DNA of 11,592 nucleotides from Hymenoscyphus infarciens (taxonomy: Eukaryota; Ascomycota; Leotiomycetes; Helotiales; Helotiaceae), in assembly GCA_001414345.1 (NCBI GenBank), contig LLCB01000710.1, positions 1 to 11,592 on the forward strand, written 5' to 3'. Below are positions 8,730 through 11,592 of the stretch, piece after piece. The notes beneath the pieces are model-generated. The model was not told the origin of the DNA. It ran no database searches and was given only the letters and a program-made list of their open reading frames with translations. The position numbers were made by a program, and so were the translations under genes. Numbering within the stretch: the stretch's first letter is position 1; the number at the start of each line of letters is the position of its first letter.

Positions 8730-9738
8730 CTACTTTAAGCTCTCCAACCCCTCGGTAGCCTTCGGTCCCCCCCTCTCCTTACTAACATCCCCCGCACCAC
8801 TCCCCCTCCACGCACTCTCAATCAACCCCACAATATGCTCAACCCCCACCCCCTTCTTAACCTGCGCAAAAACCGTCGGACCCCCCTCCCTCATCTTCCT
8901 CGCATCCCTCTCCATAATCCCCAAATCCGCCCCCACCGCCTCCGCCAAATCCGTCTTATTAACCACCAAAAGATCACTCTGCGTGATCCCCGGTCCGCCC
9001 TTCCTCGGAATCTTATCCCCCCCACTAACATCAATAACATAAATAATGTAATCCGCCAACTCCCTCGAGTAATTAGCAGCCAGATTATCACCCCCGGATT
9101 CAATGAGCAGGATATCAGAGGCGAAGTCCTGATGGAGGTCCTCGAGAGCGGCGAGATTTTGGGAGATGTCTTCACGTACAGCGGCGTGGGGACAGCCACC
9201 GGTTTCGATGGCGCGGATTCGGGGCGCGGGGAGAGCGAGGTTTTTGGTGAGGAACTCGGCGTCTTCCCGCGTGAAGATGTCGTTTGTTACTGCGGCTATG
9301 GAGTACTTTTCTCGGAGGGCGAGACAGAGGACGAGCATGAGAGCTGTCTTTCCGGAGCCAACGGGTCTATGGAAATTAATACATATTCATGAAATTGAAG
9401 ACACAAGGGGGTTTAAATGTATAGGGAATCTTTTGAGAAAAGAATGAAGTATCAAAACACGTGAACGACCCCACCTCCCGATTTGGACAGAAATGAAGGG
9501 GCTTCTGGAGTTGATAAGAGAGAGTGAAAGGTACATACCCTCCAATTCCGACGGTGAAAGCTCGCTCAGACCAGTTTCTCCCCTCGATAATCGGCATCTC
9601 TCTTCCCATGTAGCTACCCGGTCCATTGAGGATCTCGTGTGTATGCCCATGGTCTGCCGCGGGGTTATCGTGGGAGTGGTCATGCGAATGTTCATGAGAG
9701 TGCTCATGGCCACCTGAATGGGAGTGTGAACGAGGCAT
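8730..9738 (-). CDS. ureG: Urease accessory protein UreG (nickel-insertion GTPase), two exons
   Basis: Exon 1 is 9539-9738 and exon 2 is 8730-9366, joined across a 172-nt intron in phase 2, giving 278 residues. UreG is a SIMIBI-class GTPase that works with the other urease accessory proteins to deliver nickel to cytosolic urease. Visible motifs are P-loop GPVGSGKT (residues 67-74), the Cys-Pro-His metal motif (125-127), ESGG (156-159) and guanine-specificity NKTD (203-206), so the catalytic core looks intact. The start at 9738 (ATGCCTCGT) is followed by a His-rich tract of about 30 residues ([20 protein letters not shown]), typical of eukaryotic UreG and probably nickel-binding. Splicing is needed: it alone joins the conserved AFTVGIGG to PVGSGKT. 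SEC17 lies upstream in the same orientation and is functionally unrelated. Identity is very secure, as is the intron. Confidence 0.96.
9367..9538 (-). other. ureG: Intron of ureG
   Basis: On the minus strand it begins GTATGT (a consensus fungal donor) and ends CCATAG, 172 nt, phase 2. It interrupts the second Gly codon just before the P-loop. A TATTAAT sequence about 12 bases before the acceptor may serve as the branch site. Confidence 0.9.
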
Positions 9739-10210
9739 CTTGATGAGTTGGTTGACACGGGACTTTGAGATTGAAAAAGATGAAAGCTGGATTCGAAAGG
9801 ATTGGACGGGATGGAAGGTAAAGAGAGAAGGTGCGGATGGAAATCCCCCACTCACCCACGTGATCCAGATATCGAAGCAGATATCTGCCCCAGCTCTAAA
9901 GAAACACAATTTCTGGGCACCATCCAGTTAGGTCTAAATTGTTCTATGTTTTTAAGATAATTATTTTACTTACCCTGGAACGTTGGAACAACGAGAGCTA
10001 GTAGGCAGGTACGAACTTAAAAGTAATTACTTGGAACACCACAAGGGGGAAAATAACTACGTTCGAAGAACATAGCAATACGAGTAGCCATAATTGAATT
10101 TCATGTCTCAACCAGCGTATTCAGCTGTACCATTTAATGTATAGAATCTCCGATGCTGTCCTAAAGCCAATGGACCCAAAACGCCGCTCCCACAATACTG
10201 ACTCGTACAT
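9739..10210 (-). promoter_or_regulatory. ureG upstream region with candidate regulatory sites, and SEC17 3' end
   Basis: This 472-base gap separates the SEC17 stop from the ureG start and must hold the ureG promoter and 5' UTR. Candidate sites are a CACGTG E-box (9857-9862), an 8-bp inverted repeat CAGATATC...GATATCTG (9866-9887) and one AGATAA (9955-9960), which fits the HGATAR site of AreA/NIT2-type nitrogen regulators. Nitrogen control of urease genes is plausible in fungi, but a single GATA site is weak evidence. No core promoter can be placed from sequence alone. Confidence 0.4.
9857..9887. promoter_or_regulatory. E-box next to an 8-bp inverted repeat upstream of ureG
   Basis: CACGTG at 9857-9862 is followed after three bases by CAGATATC (9866-9873), six bases, then GATATCTG (9880-9887). 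CACGTG is the core site of bHLH factors, and the inverted repeat has the form of a dimer site. They lie about 120-150 bases upstream of the ureG start codon. Function is an inference from position and symmetry only. Confidence 0.35.
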
Positions 10211-11265
10211 CTAAGAGAAATCGTCTTCCTTTGCTTCGATGGTGTTCTTAATCTTCAACAGGATAGTTGTCTTCCATTTGTCCAACTTGCTCATCTGATC
10301 ATATTGGAACAGCTTATCCGCAAACGCCTCCTGGTCACCAGCGTCTACCGCTTCGTAAAGGTCAACTAGCAATTGATGCTCTCTGGTGCTTGGGAAGGTA
10401 GGGTCCATATCCCGATATTTCTCGAGAGCTCTGTTTGTTGTGACTTGATCGCCATTTGCAAGATGACACAATCCCGCCTTGAGGAAATAATCCTTAACCG
10501 ACCACTTCATGAGGTTGTTGGAGACCGATGACGCAGCGACCTTTTCGAAATATTCGATAGCCTTGTGGAAATCGTTTTCAAGAGCAGCAATATCTGCGAC
10601 CTTGAGGTATAGCTTATTCGACAACCTAAGTTATTTTGTTAGACTGGCATGCAATCACTGGATCAGGTTGCAACATACGCCTCTGCGTTGTCAGCCTCGA
10701 ACCATGCTGCCGCTAACTCGTAGCTCTCAATGGCCTTCTTGTTATCGCCCAGTTCCACTTCGTACAATTCCGCCAGGTTTTGCTTGTGTGTGGCTGCTCT
10801 TCGAAAGTTCCCCTTGAGTGTGTAGTGATCGATGGCGACATCGAGACACCGTGCGGCATCCAGAGGGTCTGTCTTTTTGTAAACTTTGAAAGCCTCCGTC
10901 ATGGTATTCGCAGCATCATCTGGTTCGTTGAGTTTGTTGGTTTGGATATCGGCCGCTTTCTCGAATGCTTGGCCAGCTTCTTTGTCTATTGTGATGAAGC
11001 ATCATATTAGACCTGGGGCGGGGGTAGAACTGGAGGGGGATGACGATTTACTCTGCTTCTGCATTCGAAATGCGTTTGCGGCTTGGTTGTAGAACTCTGC
11101 AGCATTCTCCCATTTCTCCTGCTTTCCACCGAATAAACTAAATCCACCGCTTGCGCCGGCGACGGCTTTCTCTGCCTTTTGTAATGTTAGCTGGGCCTTA
11201 TCCGAGGGCGGGGAGAGGAGGGGTAATTGGACCTTTTGCAGAAGCGCACGAGGATCTTGAGCCAT
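10211..11265 (-). CDS. SEC17: Alpha-SNAP (Sec17), vesicle fusion adaptor, at least three exons
   Basis: Exons are 11052-11265, 10679-10985 and 10211-10625, joined in phase 1 and phase 2, for 311 residues. If a further 57-nt segment (11176-11232) is removed, 292 residues remain, the usual Sec17 length. Sec17 binds assembled SNARE complexes on membranes and recruits the ATPase Sec18/NSF to take them apart. The start MAQDPRALLQK, the Phe-containing FSLFGG loop used for membrane contact, helical TPR-like repeats (QAANAF, QAFEKAA, EAFKVYKK, RRAATHKQNLAELYE, SNKLYLKVADIAALE) and the C-terminal LDKWKTTILLKIK (the Sec18-stimulating end) are all present. The ATG has A at -3 and G at +4. No frameshift or missing core residue is seen. 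Identity is very secure; only the N-terminal segment is doubtful. Confidence 0.95.
10626..10678 (-). other. SEC17: Intron of SEC17 between exons 2 and 3
   Basis: 53 nt, GTATGT donor, TCTAAC branch site and TTAG acceptor on the minus strand, phase 2. Splicing joins DNAEA to LSNKLYLK, matching the family. Confidence 0.93.
10986..11051 (-). other. SEC17: Intron of SEC17 between exons 1 and 2
   Basis: 66 nt, GTAAAT donor, TCTAAT candidate branch site and CAATAG acceptor on the minus strand, phase 1. Splicing gives FRMQKQNKEAGQAFEKAA, the conserved fungal sequence, whereas reading through reaches a stop. Confidence 0.92.
11176..11232 (-). other. SEC17: 57-nt in-frame intron-like segment in SEC17 exon 1
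   Basis: On the minus strand it starts GTCCAA right after the codon for Lys11, has CTAAC (11186-11190) about 11 bases before its end, and ends in AAAAG. It is a multiple of three and has no stop, so it could be translated as 19 residues (VQLPLLSPPS and onward). Those residues have no place in the Sec17 family, where LLQK runs straight into AEKA-like sequence. The donor is unusual (C at position 3 where a purine is expected), so splicing may be weak or alternative. Confidence 0.65.
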
Positions 11266-11303
11266 GGTGTATTTCGTAGATAGAGTGTGATGGGGATGGA
11301 AGG

Positions 11304-11324
11304 TGCGTGGTGCGTGGTGCGTGG
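11304..11324. repeat. Three exact copies of a heptamer in the SEC17 5' region
   Basis: TGCGTGG occurs three times in tandem on the plus strand (CCACGCA on the gene strand), 39-59 bases upstream of the start codon, so probably in the 5' UTR or core promoter. It could be a factor-binding cluster or simple slippage. Confidence 0.8.
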
Positions 11325-11371
11325 AGTGGTTATGTGGTCAAGGGTGCGTAATAAAAGGGTATTGTTTCGTG

Positions 11372-11398
11372 GTGGTGTAAGTGGTGTGAGTGGTGTTC
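11372..11398. repeat. Imperfect 9-bp tandem repeat GTGGTGTRA
   Basis: Units at 11372-11380, 11381-11389 and 11390-11398 share GTGGTGT and differ in the last two bases. They lie about 110-130 bases upstream of the SEC17 start. Confidence 0.7.
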
Positions 11399-11542
11399 TT
11401 CGACAGCTTGAGGTGATCTCTAACGTGGCCGCGCAGCCTGTTCTGTAACAGGGTATGTGATGCCTGAGGTCTCCGTTCAAAGCAGAGGCAGAGCCCCTCA
11501 AGGTTCTGGAAGGCCGATCGAAGGATAAGTACTAGTAAGTAA

Positions 11543-11556
11543 GTACTGTACAGTAC
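11543..11556. repeat. 14-bp perfect palindrome
   Basis: GTACTGTACAGTAC reads the same on both strands. It sits about 280 bases upstream of the SEC17 start, right before a C-rich run. It may be a dimeric binding site, but nothing proves it. Confidence 0.7.
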
Positions 11557-11557
11557 A

Positions 11558-11592
11558 GGCCCCCTACAGCCCCCCCCCCTACAGCCCCCCCC
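11558..11592. repeat. Poly-C run with repeated CCCTACAGCCCC
   Basis: Two copies of a CCTACAG word embedded in long C runs end the window. The pattern is low-complexity and, on the other strand, G-rich enough to form a G-quadruplex. It is not a CCCTAA telomere repeat. Confidence 0.7.

Larger units (their letters stand above)
11266..11592 (-). promoter_or_regulatory. SEC17 upstream region with short tandem repeats
   Basis: This stretch must hold the SEC17 promoter and 5' UTR. It is unusually G/T-rich on the plus strand near the gene and contains three kinds of short repeat listed separately. A 104-codon minus frame overlapping it (11187-11501) is out of frame with SEC17 over the shared part and looks like chance. 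No core promoter element is clear. Confidence 0.5.

Noticed and set aside
8835..9392. Plus-strand 185-codon frame over ureG
   Set aside because: It is the antisense shadow of ureG exon 2, which has conserved GTPase motifs; the Pro/Leu/Arg/Asn-rich product looks artificial.
9376..9909. Minus-strand 177-codon frame starting upstream of the ureG start
   Set aside because: It contains ureG exon 1 but reads into the intron. The ATG at 9738 and splicing to exon 2 give the conserved protein.
11187..11501. Minus-strand 104-codon frame upstream of and overlapping SEC17
   Set aside because: Out of frame with SEC17 in the overlap, Thr/Arg/Pro-rich from the repeats, no family resemblance.
11558..11592. 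Telomere end
   Set aside because: The unit is CCTACAG within C runs, not CCCTAA, and a housekeeping gene lies directly beside it.

Overview
The window looks like a piece of a filamentous ascomycete (Pezizomycotina) genome. The two intact genes carry short GT-AG introns, their products are typical fungal UreG and Sec17/alpha-SNAP proteins, and roughly the first 7.16 kb is an AT-rich block with the signature of repeat-induced point mutation (RIP): the dinucleotides CA and TG are almost absent, TA is in excess, and CG survives. The species cannot be named from the sequence alone.

Positions 1-7165 are a graveyard of mobile elements, all readable only on the minus strand. From 1 to about 3300 lies a Ty3/Gypsy LTR retrotransposon cut by the window edge. 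In transcription order it has a degenerate gag with a CCHC zinc knuckle, then an aspartic protease, reverse transcriptase and the start of RNase H. Reading through the stops gives a clean alignment to the fungal Ty3 family, and the stops sit where Trp, Gln or Arg codons are expected. A second, separate remnant (4455 to about 5980) reads as a fungal integrase-core (DDE, RNase H fold) protein, in one uninterrupted frame apart from RIP-type stops. Its first Asp and its Glu appear changed to Asn and Lys. Around these are short tandem and inverted repeats, including a 204-bp-spaced direct duplication (6293/6497) and heptamer arrays that end exactly at the composition boundary.

Positions 7165-8729 are ordinary-composition intergenic DNA with a marked C/A-rich plus strand. 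I see no convincing gene there.

Positions 8730-11592 hold two genes, both on the minus strand. ureG (two exons, 278 aa) encodes the urease accessory GTPase with a His-rich N-terminus. It lies downstream of SEC17 (three clear exons), which encodes alpha-SNAP, the adaptor that loads NSF/Sec18 onto SNARE complexes. The two genes have unrelated jobs, nitrogen use and membrane fusion, and are simply neighbours about 470 bp apart. SEC17 has an extra 57-nt in-frame segment near its start that looks like an intron. Removing it gives a 292-residue protein, the usual Sec17 size; keeping it gives 311.

No clearly new system was found. The most interesting points are the in-frame intron-like segment in SEC17, the RIP-inactivated integrase-core element, and the apparent mutation gradient across the heptamer arrays at the edge of the AT-rich block.
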